This document shows, piece after piece, positions 35,205 to 43,866 of a DNA stretch of 53,045 nucleotides. Source of the DNA: Rhodospirillales bacterium (GTDB taxonomy: Bacteria; Pseudomonadota; Alphaproteobacteria; Reyranellales; Reyranellaceae); contig WHTW01000040.1 of assembly GCA_009377525.1 (NCBI GenBank), positions 1 through 53,045 of the forward strand, given 5' to 3'. The position numbers and the translations under genes were made by a program. Positions within the stretch are counted from its first letter, which is position 1. The number at the start of each line of letters is the position of its first letter. The notes beneath the pieces were generated by a model. That model had not been told where the DNA came from. It made no database searches and saw only the letters and a program-made list of their open reading frames with translations.

Positions 35205-36376
35205 GTCACTGCCTCCATTGCCTTCGCCACGGCCACCAGCGTCGCATCGCTGCCGCGCGGGCCGATGATCGACAGTCCCACTGGCAGTCCGTCAACCGTT
35301 GCACCCGGGAGGTTGACCTGCGGATGGCCGGCATGTCCGCCCTGGGCGCAGAGGCAGGTGATGCGATCGCGCAGCGGATCGAGCACCGACAGCGGTTGGC
35401 CGACCGGCGGCGCCGGGAACGGCGTCGTCGGCAGGCAGAGGATGGTGCCGGCGGGAAGCAGATACGCCATGCGCGCCCGCACTTCCTGGCGCATCAGCTG
35501 CGCCCAGGCCTGCTCGGCCGGCGGCACCAGCGAGCCCATCACCAGCGCCTTGGCGACCGAGAAGGCGAAGCGCGGATTGCGCTCGTCCAGCCAGGCCTTG
35601 AAGGTGTTGTAGGCCTCGACCGGCTGCAGCGTGCGCTGCGCGCGCGCCCACACCGACAGGCCGGGTGGCGCGATGATCTCCTCGCGGCTCGATCCGATCA
35701 GCGCGGCCAGGCGCTTCACCATGGGCTGGAGCGCGGCGGCGACATTGGTGTCGGCAAAGCCGAAGGCGTCGACGGCGACGACCAGCCGGGTCGGCAAGGC
35801 GGCCGGAATATCCTCGCCCAGCATCACCGACGACACCCGGGCAAATGTCGCTGCGTCGCGCGCGAACCAGCCGGTGGTGTCCGAGGTCGGCGCCTGCGGC
35901 AGCATGCCGGTGGCGTCGATGCGGCCGTGCGTCGGGCGCATGCCATAGAGCCCGCAGAAGCTTGCCGGCACGCGCACCGAGCCGCCGGTGTCGGTGCCGA
36001 GCGCAGTGTCGCAAAGCCCCGCCGACACGGCGGCGGCAGAGCCCGAGGACGAGCCGCCCGGAACGCGGCCGGGTGCGCGCGTGTTGACCGGCGTGCCGTC
36101 GAAGGCGTTCTCGCCCAGGATGCCGAGCGAGACCTCGTCAGTGATGGTCTTGCCGATCAGGGTGGAGCCGGAATCAAGCAGGGTTTGCACGGCCCAGGCA
36201 TGCCGTGTCGGCAGCGGCCGGCCGGTCGGCCAGTCGTGGTTGCCGCCGCCGGTCGGCACGCCGGCCACGTCGAACAGGTCCTTGGCAGCGAAGGTGAGGC
36301 CGCTCAGCGGCCCTCCAGCGCGGCCCTCGATGCGAACGCGCGGGCCCGGCACGAAGGCGCCGACGTCGTCAGTCAT
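35201..36376 (-). CDS. Amidase signature family hydrolase
   Basis: 391 residues with the Ser-cisSer-Lys triad: K32 in FAAKDLFDVAG, cis-S109 in PGGSSSGSAAA and nucleophile S133 in GTDTGGSVRVPASFCGLYG. It hydrolyses a carboxamide in the cytosol. The co-translated AtzH-like gene and the following TRAP uptake genes suggest a pathway where an amide- or carboxyurea-containing compound, or its 2-oxoacid product, is imported and broken down. Length is short for GatA, arguing against a role in tRNA amidation. Confidence 0.9.
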   Translation of the reverse strand: MTDDVGAFVPGPRVRIEGRAGGPLSGLTFAAKDLFDVAGVPTGGGNHDWPTGRPLPTRHAWAVQTLLDSGSTLIGKTITDEVSLGILGENAFDGTPVNTRAPGRVPGGSSSGSAAAVSAGLCDTALGTDTGGSVRVPASFCGLYGMRPTHGRIDATGMLPQAPTSDTTGWFARDAATFARVSSVMLGEDIPAALPTRLVVAVDAFGFADTNVAAALQPMVKRLAALIGSSREEIIAPPGLSVWARAQRTLQPVEAYNTFKAWLDERNPRFAFSVAKALVMGSLVPPAEQAWAQLMRQEVRARMAYLLPAGTILCLPTTPFPAPPVGQPLSVLDPLRDRITCLCAQGGHAGHPQVNLPGATVDGLPVGLSIIGPRGSDATLVAVAKAMEAVT

Positions 36377-36398
36377 TGTTGCTCATGCTCTGGCCGGT

Positions 36399-36452
36399 GC
36401 GCGGACCTCCAGGTCCGCATCATGATTCGTGAGCGGACCTGGAGGTCCGCGC
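36399..36452. repeat. 54-bp palindrome in front of the amidase gene
   Basis: Two perfect 20-bp arms (36399-36418 and 36433-36452) of GCGCGGACCTCCAGGTCCGC and complement, around a 14-bp centre atcatgattcgtga. Each arm holds GGACCTCCAGGTCC, itself palindromic. The centre resembles that of the palindrome at 16398-16464, so the two may be variants of one class. It lies between the amidase start and the end of the RND gene. Confidence 0.82.
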
Positions 36453-36479
36453 TCCGTATGCGAGTGCTCCCAGCCAAGA

Positions 36480-39400
36480 TCATTCGGCCGGCGTCGCGGG
36501 AGCACCGCTGCCGCGGGTACGCCAGCGCCAGTTGAACCTCACGCCGGTCACCTTGTCGAACCAGATATAGACGACCGGCGTGATGAACAGTGTCAGAAGC
36601 TGAGACACCAGCAATCCGCCGACCACGGTGATGCCGAGCGGCTGGCGCAGTTCGGCGCCGGCGCCGGCGCCCATGGCGATCGGCAGCGCACCGAGGAGCG
36701 CGCAGGCGGTAGTCATCATGATCGGCCGGAAGCGCAACAGTGCCGCCTCGACGATCGCCTGTTCCGCCGGAGCGCCCTGTGCCCGGCGCTCGATCGCGAA
36801 GTCGACCATCATGATGGCGTTCTTCTTGACGATGCCGATCAGCATGACGACGCCGATCATGGCGATGACGCTGAGGTCCATGCCGAACAGCATCAGGATC
36901 AGCAGCGCACCGATACCGGCCGACGGCAGGCCCGACAGGATGGTCAGCGGGTGGATGAAGCTCTCGTACAGGATGCCGAGGATGATGTAGATGACCAGCA
37001 CGGCCGCGAACAGCAGCATGCCCTGGTTGGCAACAGCCTGCTGGAAGACCTGTGCGCTGCCCTCGAAGCTGGTGGCGATGTTGGCTGGCAGTCCGACTTC
37101 GGCGGCAGCGACCTGAATGTCCGCCACGGCCTGGCCAAGCGCCACCCCTGGGGCGAGGTTGAAGGAAGTGATGACCGACGGAAGCTGGGCGATGTGATTG
37201 ACCGTCAGCGAGGTCGGCTTGTCGCTGCGCTTGGCCACGGTGTCGAGCGGCACCAGCGAGCCGCTCGGGGTGCGGACCTGCATCTTGCGCAGCACGTCGT
37301 TGACATCGGCGTACTTGGGATCCGCCTCGAGGATCACCTGATAGGTGTCATCCGGTGCGTAGATGGTGGAGATCTGACGGCTGCCAAACGCGGAGTAGAG
37401 GAGCAGGCGGATCTGGTCCACCGACAGGCCAAGCCGCGAAGCCGTATCGCGGTCAACGTCGATGACCGTCGAACGCGCCCTTACCTGCAGATCGGAGTTG
37501 ACGTCCATGATCGATGGAATGCGCCGCATACGCTGTTCCATCAGCGGGGCGTACTCGCGCAGAGCCGCCAGGTCGCTCGAGCGCATGCCGAACTGATACT
37601 GGGCGCGGGTCAGGGTCGTGCCGATGTTGATCGACTGAACCGGCTGGAAGAAGATGTTGATGCCCGGCACCGCGGCCGTCGCACGACGCAGCCGGGCGAT
37701 CACCTGCAAGGCGCTGTCCTTGCGCTCCGGCTTGTTGCGCAGAATGATGAACATGCGTCCGGAGTTGACCGTAGCAGCCGCGTTGCCGCCGCCGACGATC
37801 GACAACACCGACACCACATCGGGATCCCGCTTGATGACCTCCGCCAGCGCGCCTTGCCGGGCGACCATGGCGTCGAACGAGGCATCGTCAGGACCGACCG
37901 TGGACCCCGAGATCTGGCCGATGTCCTCGGAGGGAAAGAAACCCTTGGGCACCATCTGGAACAGGATAACCGTGAGCACGAAGGTGCCGAGCGTGATGGC
38001 GAGCACCAGCCGCGGCAGCGCCACGGTCCGTGCGAGCGCCCAGGCGTAGCCGTTGCTGAGCTTGGTGAAGCTCCACTCGAAGGTGCGCAGCAGGAAATTA
38101 TGCCTCTCGTGATGGTCGATCGGCTTCAGCAGGCGCGAGCACAGCATCGGCGTCAGGGTCAGCGACACGATGCCCGAGATCAGGATGGCGAAGCTGATGA
38201 CCAGGCCGAACTCGTTGAACATGCGGCCGACGACGCCGCCCATGAACAGCACCGGAATGAACACGGCGACAAGCGACAAGGTCATGGAGATGATGGTGAA
38301 GCCGACCTCCTTGGAGCCCTTGAACGCGGCCTCCATCGGCTTCTCGCCCGCCTCGATGTGGCGCACGATGTTCTCGAGCATGACGATGGCGTCGTCGACC
38401 ACGAAACCCACGGCGAGCGTCAGCGCCAGCAGGGAGATGTTGTCGATCGAATGGCCGCAGACATACATGGCGGCAAAGGTGCCGATGATGGAGATCGGCA
38501 GCGCGATCGCCGGGATCAGCGTCGCGCGGAAGCTGCGCAGGAAGAAGTAGATCGCGATGATGACCAGCACGGCGGCCAGCAGCAGCGTGATTTCGACGTC
38601 GGCGATGGCATGGCGGATCGGCTGCGAGCGGTCGGCGAGCAACTCGATCTCGACGCCCGGCGGCAGCTCGGCCTGGATCGCCGGCAGCATCGCCTTGACC
38701 CTGTCGACCACCTCGACCGTGTTGCCGTCGGGTTGCCGATAGACGCCCAGCAAGATGGCCCGCGTGCCATTGAGCCAACTCGCCACCTTGTCGTTTTCGA
38801 CGCTGTCGATCGCGGTCGCGACATCGGAGACGCGCACCGGCGCCCCGTTCTGCCAAGTCACGATCACCGGCATGTAGTCGGCGGCCTTCTGGATGGGCCC
38901 GGTGGCGTCGAGGATCGAGCTCTGCCGATGGTCGGCGATGGCGCCCACCGGCTTGCTCGAATTGGCATTGACGACGGCGGTCTGCAGCTCCTGCAGCGTC
39001 AGGCCCCGCACGGCGAGCTGATCGAGATTGGCACGCACGCGAACGGCGTATTTCTGCGTCCCCCAGATCAGCACCTGGGCGACGCCGGGAAGCGTCGAGA
39101 GGCGCGGCAGGATCGAACGGTTGGCGAAGGCGTCGATGTCCGACAACCGGACCTGGGACGACCGCAGCGCCATGAACATCACCGACCAGTCCGCCGGATT
39201 GACCTTGCGGAAGGAGGGCGGGGTCGTCATTTCCGGCGGCAGGCGCCGCATCGCCGAGGAGATGGCCGACTGCACGTCGAGCGCGGCGCCGTCGATCGAC
39301 CGGTTGAAGTCGAACTGCAGCACGATCGACGTGTTGCCGAGCGACGACGTCGAGGTCATCGACGTCACGCCGGCGATGGTCGAGAACTGGCGTTCGAGGA

Positions 39401-39593
39401 TCGAGGCCACCGACGCGGCCATCGTCTCGGGACTGGCGCCCGGCAGCTGGGCGGTGACCTGGATGGTCGGGAACTCGACGCGCGGGATGGCCGCGACGGG
39501 GAGCTGCTTGTAGCCGAAGGCGCCGGCGATGATGAACGACGCCATCAGCAGGATGGTCATGACCGGGCGACGGATGCAGAGCGCAGAGAGCAT
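36480..39593 (-). CDS. RND efflux pump permease, MdtB/MdtC-like
   Basis: 1037 residues with two RND repeats. It starts MLSALCIRRPVMTILLMASF and carries the proton-relay aspartates in AVGFVVDDAIVMLENIVRH (helix 4) and a charged helix-10 motif MLIGIVKKNAIMMVDFAIER. Large periplasmic docking loops lie at about 30-330 and 560-870. It exports drugs or other small molecules across both membranes with the adaptor at 39615-40856. No outer-membrane TolC-type gene adjoins. It begins 21 bp after the adaptor gene. Confidence 0.95.
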   Translation of the reverse strand: MLSALCIRRPVMTILLMASFIIAGAFGYKQLPVAAIPRVEFPTIQVTAQLPGASPETMAASVASILERQFSTIAGVTSMTSTSSLGNTSIVLQFDFNRSIDGAALDVQSAISSAMRRLPPEMTTPPSFRKVNPADWSVMFMALRSSQVRLSDIDAFANRSILPRLSTLPGVAQVLIWGTQKYAVRVRANLDQLAVRGLTLQELQTAVVNANSSKPVGAIADHRQSSILDATGPIQKAADYMPVIVTWQNGAPVRVSDVATAIDSVENDKVASWLNGTRAILLGVYRQPDGNTVEVVDRVKAMLPAIQAELPPGVEIELLADRSQPIRHAIADVEITLLLAAVLVIIAIYFFLRSFRATLIPAIALPISIIGTFAAMYVCGHSIDNISLLALTLAVGFVVDDAIVMLENIVRHIEAGEKPMEAAFKGSKEVGFTIISMTLSLVAVFIPVLFMGGVVGRMFNEFGLVISFAILISGIVSLTLTPMLCSRLLKPIDHHERHNFLLRTFEWSFTKLSNGYAWALARTVALPRLVLAITLGTFVLTVILFQMVPKGFFPSEDIGQISGSTVGPDDASFDAMVARQGALAEVIKRDPDVVSVLSIVGGGNAAATVNSGRMFIILRNKPERKDSALQVIARLRRATAAVPGINIFFQPVQSINIGTTLTRAQYQFGMRSSDLAALREYAPLMEQRMRRIPSIMDVNSDLQVRARSTVIDVDRDTASRLGLSVDQIRLLLYSAFGSRQISTIYAPDDTYQVILEADPKYADVNDVLRKMQVRTPSGSLVPLDTVAKRSDKPTSLTVNHIAQLPSVITSFNLAPGVALGQAVADIQVAAAEVGLPANIATSFEGSAQVFQQAVANQGMLLFAAVLVIYIILGILYESFIHPLTILSGLPSAGIGALLILMLFGMDLSVIAMIGVVMLIGIVKKNAIMMVDFAIERRAQGAPAEQAIVEAALLRFRPIMMTTACALLGALPIAMGAGAGAELRQPLGITVVGGLLVSQLLTLFITPVVYIWFDKVTGVRFNWRWRTRGSGAPATPAE

Positions 39594-39614
39594 GTCGTCC
39601 GATCCCCGACCTGG

Positions 39615-40856
39615 CTAGCCGCGTGGCGGCGCCGTAGCAGTTGATGGTGTCGCGGGGAGCGCCGGCCTGATCGTGACATTGGCGCCGTTGACCAGCCGGA
39701 GCTGGCCGTCGACGACGACCTGCTCGCCGGGCTCGAGGCCCTCGCCGATGACCGCCTCGCCGCTCTGGGTGCGCTTGATCGCCACCTGCCGCAACTCGGC
39801 GATGCCGTCCTTGACGACGAACAGGTAGGGCCCCTGCGGTCCCAGCTGGATCGCCGGCGCCGGCGCTGCGATCGCTTCGGGCTCTATGCCGAGGACGATC
39901 TCGACCTTGATGAACTGACCAGGCCACAGCCCTTCGTTGGCGTTGCCGATGCGTGCCTTGGCGGTGACGGTGCCGGTCAGGGGATCGACCGTGTTCTCGA
40001 TGAAGGCGATGGTGCCCGACTGCTGACGGCTGTCGTCGACGAGGGCGATGACCTTGACGTCGCCCTTGGCCATCGCCGCGCGGATATCGGGCAGGAAGAC
40101 CTGGGGAACGGCGAAAGCGACATAGATCGGGTCGACCTGGTTGATCGTGGCAAACGAACTCGCCGCACTGTTGTCGCCGACGCGAACCACCGTGCCGGCC
40201 TTGCTCGAGATCGAGCCGATGCGGCCCGACACCGGCGCCCGGATCTCGGTGTAGCTGAGCGAGGTCAGCACGCTCGCCCTGGCGGCCTCGTCGGCGTCGA
40301 GCTGGGCCTCGGCCGCCTTGAGCAAGGTCTGGGCGGTATCGCGACTGACCACCGTGCCGGCGTTCTTGGAGAGCAGCTCCACGTAGCGTGCCACGTCGCG
40401 CTTGGCCTGGGCGACCTGGGCCTGGTCCTTGCGGATCTGGGCCTCGATCTGACCGAGCTGCGCCTTGAGCGTGCGCGAATCGAGCTCGAATAGGAGCTCG
40501 CCCTCCTTGACCAGCGCGCCTTCCTCGACATTCACCTTCATGATCTGGCTGTCGATGCGCGGCTTGATCTGGATCGAAGCAATGGCTTGAACGGTGCCGA
40601 CCGCTTCGATCATGATCGGCAGTGGCTTCTTGACGACCTTGGTGACCACCACGGGGACCGGGCCGCCGGGATTGAGCCGGCCGCGCCGGCCCTGAGGTTG
40701 CGCCGAGGCCGCGGGGCTGGCCGCACCGGCTTTTTCGGCCGCGCTCGCGGAGGCGCCCAATCCGAGCTTTTGAGCCACCTCGTCGCGATAGACATAGGCG
40801 GTTCCGCCGACCGTGACCGCGATCACCGCGAGAACCGCCAAACGGACCATCCGCAT
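39615..40856 (-). CDS. RND efflux periplasmic adaptor (membrane fusion protein)
   Basis: 413 residues. An N-terminal membrane anchor (MVRLAVLAVIAVTVGGTAYV) is followed by a lipoyl half IKPRIDSQIMKVNVEEGALV, an alpha-hairpin (about 140-205) and the second lipoyl half LSYTEIRAPVSGRIGSISSK. The beta-barrel contains GLWPGQFIKVEIVLG. It links the RND permease to an outer-membrane channel. The ATG at 40856 was chosen because GGAGAG is 8 bp upstream and a TATAAT lies at 40890-40895; the ATG at 40886 has no ribosome site and would fall at the transcript end. Confidence 0.92.
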   Translation of the reverse strand: MRMVRLAVLAVIAVTVGGTAYVYRDEVAQKLGLGASASAAEKAGAASPAASAQPQGRRGRLNPGGPVPVVVTKVVKKPLPIMIEAVGTVQAIASIQIKPRIDSQIMKVNVEEGALVKEGELLFELDSRTLKAQLGQIEAQIRKDQAQVAQAKRDVARYVELLSKNAGTVVSRDTAQTLLKAAEAQLDADEAARASVLTSLSYTEIRAPVSGRIGSISSKAGTVVRVGDNSAASSFATINQVDPIYVAFAVPQVFLPDIRAAMAKGDVKVIALVDDSRQQSGTIAFIENTVDPLTGTVTAKARIGNANEGLWPGQFIKVEIVLGIEPEAIAAPAPAIQLGPQGPYLFVVKDGIAELRQVAIKRTQSGEAVIGEGLEPGEQVVVDGQLRLVNGANVTIRPALPATPSTATAPPRG

Positions 40857-40889
40857 CCCAGACTCTCCAGACCCCCAGCCCCTCATTGA

Positions 40890-40895
40890 ATTATA
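40890..40895 (-). promoter_or_regulatory. -10 element ahead of the RND operon
   Basis: The minus strand reads TATAAT here, about 34 bp before the adaptor start codon. A -35 match is weak (TGTCCG at 17-bp spacing). It supports the downstream ATG at 40856 as the true start. Confidence 0.4.
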
Positions 40896-40952
40896 GGCGT
40901 TGCCTGCCCCGCCGGACAGTCTGAACCGGCGTTTAGTCCTGAATTCTCAAGC

Positions 40953-40980
40953 AAAAAACCCGCCACAATAGGGCGGGTTT
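40953..40980 (-). terminator. Rho-independent terminator of rpsD
   Basis: On the minus strand AAACCCGCC, a 7-base loop and GGCGGGTTT are followed by more T residues. It begins 28 bp beyond the rpsD stop. The 9-bp stem with a T-run is the clearest intrinsic terminator in the window; read from the other strand it has a weaker T-run. Confidence 0.9.
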
Positions 40981-41008
40981 CGTCTTATTTGCCGGTCACA
41001 GCCTTTAC

Positions 41009-41623
41009 CTAGCGGCTGTAATACTCGACGACCAGCGAAGGCTCCATCTGGACTGGATAGGGCACGTCGGCGAGCTTGGGCCCGCGCACGTAGGTGCCCT
41101 TCATATCCTTGTGGTCTACGGAAACGTATTCCGGCACGTCGCGCTCGGCGGTCTGCGTGGCTTCCAGCACCCGGGCCATGTCCTTGGCCTTCGCCGTGAG
41201 TTCGATCACATCGTTGTCCTTCACGAGGTACGACGCGATGTTGACCCGCTTGCCGTTCACTTTGACGTGACCGTGGCTGACAAGCTGGCGACTGGCGAAC
41301 ACGGTGATGGCGAACTTCATGCGGTAGATGACCGCGTCCAGCCGGCGCTCCAGGATCTCCACCAGGTTCTCGCCGGTGTCGCCCTTGCGGCGCACCGCCT
41401 CGAGATAATAGCGGCGGAGCTGACGCTCCGAGACCGAGCCGTAGTAACCCTTCAGCCGCTGCTTGGCCATGAGCTGCAGGCGGTAGTCGGTCGGCTTCTG
41501 GCGGCCCTGGCCATGCTGGCCGGGACCGTATTCGCGCTTGTTGATCGGGCTCTTGGGACGGCCCCACAGGTTGACCCTGAGGCGGCGGTCGATCTTGTAC
41601 TTCGAATTCTCGCGCTTGCTCAC
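41009..41623 (-). CDS. rpsD: 30S ribosomal protein S4
   Basis: 204 residues, starting with a GTG at 41623 (GTG AGC AAG CGC), which fits the conserved start [40 protein letters not shown] and the S4 RNA-binding domain [20 protein letters not shown] to [13 protein letters not shown] are present. The N-terminal region lacks the four cysteines of zinc-binding forms. It binds 16S rRNA early in 30S assembly. GGAG lies 8 bp upstream. It stands alone and ends in a strong terminator. Confidence 0.97.
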   Translation of the reverse strand: MSKRENSKYKIDRRLRVNLWGRPKSPINKREYGPGQHGQGRQKPTDYRLQLMAKQRLKGYYGSVSERQLRRYYLEAVRRKGDTGENLVEILERRLDAVIYRMKFAITVFASRQLVSHGHVKVNGKRVNIASYLVKDNDVIELTAKAKDMARVLEATQTAERDVPEYVSVDHKDMKGTYVRGPKLADVPYPVQMEPSLVVEYYSR

Positions 41624-41820
41624 GCGATCGCTCCATCGTTGTGCGTCATGTGACGCTGTTGTCCGGATAGGCCTTGGTCCGACAGGCGCGCTGTAAACAG
41701 CGCGTAGTCGGGGCGGGATGAGGGCTCGGAGGCCTTCAGCCACATTCTCCGGAAGAAGCGCGGAACATACTGGCGAACGCCGCCCAGTCAAGCACCCGTT
41801 CGCCTTTCAAAATCAATGAC

Positions 41821-42243
41821 TTAGACCTCAACCAAGACGACTTCGTGAGTCACTGACGCGGTTTTCTTGAACATCGCCGTGGCCGAGCAGTATTTCTCGT
41901 CCGACAGGCTGACCGCCCGTTCGACCAGCGCCTTGTTCAATTTGCGGCCGCGCACCGTGTAGACCAGCTTCACCGAGGTATAGACCTTGGGAAAGTCGTC
42001 AGCCCGCTCGGCGATCATCGAGACCTCGACGCCTTCGATGTCCTGGCGCTGCTTCTTCAGCATCGAGACGACGTCGATCGCGGTGCAGCCGCCCATGCCC
42101 ATCAGCAGCACCTCCATCGGCCGCGACGCCAGGTTGCGGCCGCCGACGTCGGGGGCGCCGTCCATGGTGATGGTGTGGCCACTGCCGGCCTCGGCGACGA
42201 ACAGCGCGCCGTCGACCCAGGAAATCTTGGCAGTCGTGGACAT
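41821..42243 (-). CDS. OsmC/YhfA-like peroxiredoxin family protein
   Basis: 140 residues. The redox cysteines lie in MGGCTAIDVVSMLKKQRQ and SDEKYCSATAMFKKT, the arrangement of OsmC-fold hydroperoxide reductases of the YhfA subgroup. It probably reduces organic hydroperoxides or acts as a thiol protein. In front of it on the minus strand are two nested hairpins (42248-42295). Confidence 0.9.
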   Translation of the reverse strand: MSTTAKISWVDGALFVAEAGSGHTITMDGAPDVGGRNLASRPMEVLLMGMGGCTAIDVVSMLKKQRQDIEGVEVSMIAERADDFPKVYTSVKLVYTVRGRKLNKALVERAVSLSDEKYCSATAMFKKTASVTHEVVLVEV

Positions 42244-42247
42244 TTCG

Positions 42248-42295
42248 GCTCCGTGAAGAATGGGTGTCGGTTCGACACTACATCCTTCACGGAGC
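42248..42295. repeat. Nested inverted repeat between OsmC and diiron genes
   Basis: An outer perfect 11-bp pair (GCTCCGTGAAG at 42248-42258 and its complement at 42285-42295) encloses an inner pair GTGTCG-gtt-CGACAC. It lies 5 bp from the OsmC start codon and 16 bp beyond the diiron gene stop. It could end transcription of the upstream gene, or fold in the OsmC leader and affect its translation. No T-run follows. Confidence 0.7.
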
Positions 42296-42311
42296 GCTGA
42301 GCTTCAAGCCC

Positions 42312-43223
42312 CTAACAGAATGCAGGTGCGATCTCGGCCAGCCGCTTGCCGCTGGCCGGCGAGAGCTGCTGCACCGTGCCGAGGAAGTTGGGATGGCTCA
42401 TGCCCGAGCCGATGTAGGTCCAGCGCTGGGCCTGGTGCTGCTGCTCGGCGAGCCTGGCATGCTCGGCCTCGCCCAGCCTGCGCCCGCTCGCCTTCATCAG
42501 GGCAGCGAGATCGAACAGCGTCTGCTGCTTCAGCCCGTCGTCGATCATGGCGCCGATCTCGAGGTAGCCGTCGACGGCGCTCACGATCTCGGCCTCCGGC
42601 ATGTCCTTGGCGAGCTCGGCCACCATCAGCGTGTCGAGCATGGCGTGCTGCGCCTCCTCCATCCAGTGATGCCGCAGCATGCTGGCGAACTGCCGGTCGA
42701 GGCCCCGGTCGTCGCGGATGCATTCGATGAAGTGGCGTTGCGTCATCCATTCGATATGAAGGATCAGCAGTGCGACCGACAATGGCTTGTGCTTCAGCAC
42801 GGCCTCGGCGATCACCTCGGGCGGTCCGATCACTTCGCACTCGGTGCTGAAGCCCTTCTGGAACTCGGCGCGGAAGCGCTTGAAGAGATCGATGTGCTTG
42901 GCCTCCTCGCCGGCGAACTGCAGGAAGGCGCGGCAGCGCGCGTCGTTGCCGGCGAGGCGCGTACGCGTGTGGTCGAGCAGGAAGGGAAGGATGAACTCCT
43001 CGACCAGGCCGAACTGGTAGAGATAGCCGTGGCCGCGGATCTGGTTCAGCAGCAGCTTCTCGCGAGCCGACAGGCTGTCGAGCGGGGCGATGCGGGCGAG
43101 CGCCTCGGGCATGAACGGCTTGTCAAAATCTAGCCGCTTTTCACCGCCGATAATGTCCTCGACACGCCAGTTGATGCGCTGCGAGGCGGCAAGGGCCGAT
43201 GCATAGGTGTAATTGGTCTGCAT
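42312..43223 (-). CDS. Ferritin-like diiron protein, type 2
   Basis: 303 residues with dimetal ligands E75 or E76 (FGLVEEFILPF), E107 and H110 (FAGEEAKHIDLF), E158 (LHIEWMTQRHF) and E190 and H193 (HHWMEEAQHAML). The pattern matches R2-like/AurF-like oxidases but the sequence is not close to the diiron protein at 6037-7161. A GGAGG precedes the ATG at 43223. It is divergent from a short AraC-type regulator with a 133-bp gap, which suggests that regulator controls it. The substrate is unknown. Confidence 0.72.
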   Translation of the reverse strand: MQTNYTYASALAASQRINWRVEDIIGGEKRLDFDKPFMPEALARIAPLDSLSAREKLLLNQIRGHGYLYQFGLVEEFILPFLLDHTRTRLAGNDARCRAFLQFAGEEAKHIDLFKRFRAEFQKGFSTECEVIGPPEVIAEAVLKHKPLSVALLILHIEWMTQRHFIECIRDDRGLDRQFASMLRHHWMEEAQHAMLDTLMVAELAKDMPEAEIVSAVDGYLEIGAMIDDGLKQQTLFDLAALMKASGRRLGEAEHARLAEQQHQAQRWTYIGSGMSHPNFLGTVQQLSPASGKRLAEIAPAFC

Positions 43224-43356
43224 TGAAGCCTCCATCCAATCGCGGAGGGACCGCGACAAGACGGGATATGAAATACAACCGCTTCGGCCACTATCCGGAA
43301 ACTGCACGAAGTCCCCAGCCCGCACGATTGCCACCAACTGTTGCCGAGAAGCCACG

Positions 43357-43845
43357 ATGATCAGCCCACTGCCCTCGCTCCACCTGCTCCTCGAGAAGGA
43401 CGATTTGGCGCCCGACCTGCAGCGCGCCGCGCAATACATCGATGCCCATCTCGACGATTCGCTGACGATCGGCGACGCCGCCGCCGCAGCAGGCGTTGCA
43501 GGACGCACGCTTCACAAGCACTTCCATGACGAGCACGGCACGTCGCCGATGCGCTATGTCCGAGACTGCCGCTTCACCCAGGTGCGCCAGGCGCTGTTGC
43601 AGGCCGGCCCACAGGACAGCGTGACGACGATCGCCGTCCACTGGGGCTTCTGTCATCTCGGCCGCTTTTCCGTCGAATACCGCAAGCGCTACGGCGAAAC
43701 GCCGTCGGAGACGCTGCGCCGCCAACGCACAACCTCACCCCTGAGGAGCCACGCGAAGCGTGGCGTCTCGAAGGGTGGGCAACACCAAGACTGGTTCCCA
43801 TCCTTCGAGACACCGTGCTGCGCACGGCTCCTCAGGATGAGGTAG
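43357..43845 (+). CDS. AraC-type DNA-binding protein with repeat-derived C-terminal tail
   Basis: 162 residues. Two HTH motifs fill residues ~20-122: LTIGDAAAAAGVAGRTLHKH and VTTIAVHWGFCHLGRFSVEY followed by RKRYGETPSETLRR. There is no N-terminal sensor domain from this start. From about residue 126 to the stop the codons come from a copy of repeat family A (43733-43842), giving a ~37-residue tail unrelated to the family; the stop lies just beyond the repeat. It is divergent from the diiron gene at 42312-43223 and probably regulates it. Confidence 0.78.
   Translation: MISPLPSLHLLLEKDDLAPDLQRAAQYIDAHLDDSLTIGDAAAAAGVAGRTLHKHFHDEHGTSPMRYVRDCRFTQVRQALLQAGPQDSVTTIAVHWGFCHLGRFSVEYRKRYGETPSETLRRQRTTSPLRSHAKRGVSKGGQHQDWFPSFETPCCARLLRMR
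43733..43842. repeat. Family A palindromic repeat, copy 2
   Basis: 110 bp with the same outer arms as copies 1 and 3 (CCTCACCCCTGAGGAGCC and GGCTCCTCAGGATGAGG) and inner CTCGAAGGGTGGG / CCCATCCTTCGAG. It overlaps the 3' end of the AraC-type gene and supplies its last codons. Confidence 0.85.
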
Positions 43846-43866
43846 TCCTTTGTAAGCGCGCTCCGC

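Noticed and set aside
35201..36376. Amidase as GatA of the tRNA amidotransferase
   Set aside because: It is about 90 residues shorter than GatA, has no gatB or gatC beside it and overlaps an AtzH-like gene.
36429..39644. A 1071-codon open frame on the + strand
   Set aside because: It is antisense to the RND permease, which has full family motifs; the frame is rich in Asp, His, Arg and Gln repeats typical of GC-rich antisense frames and has no family-like sequence.
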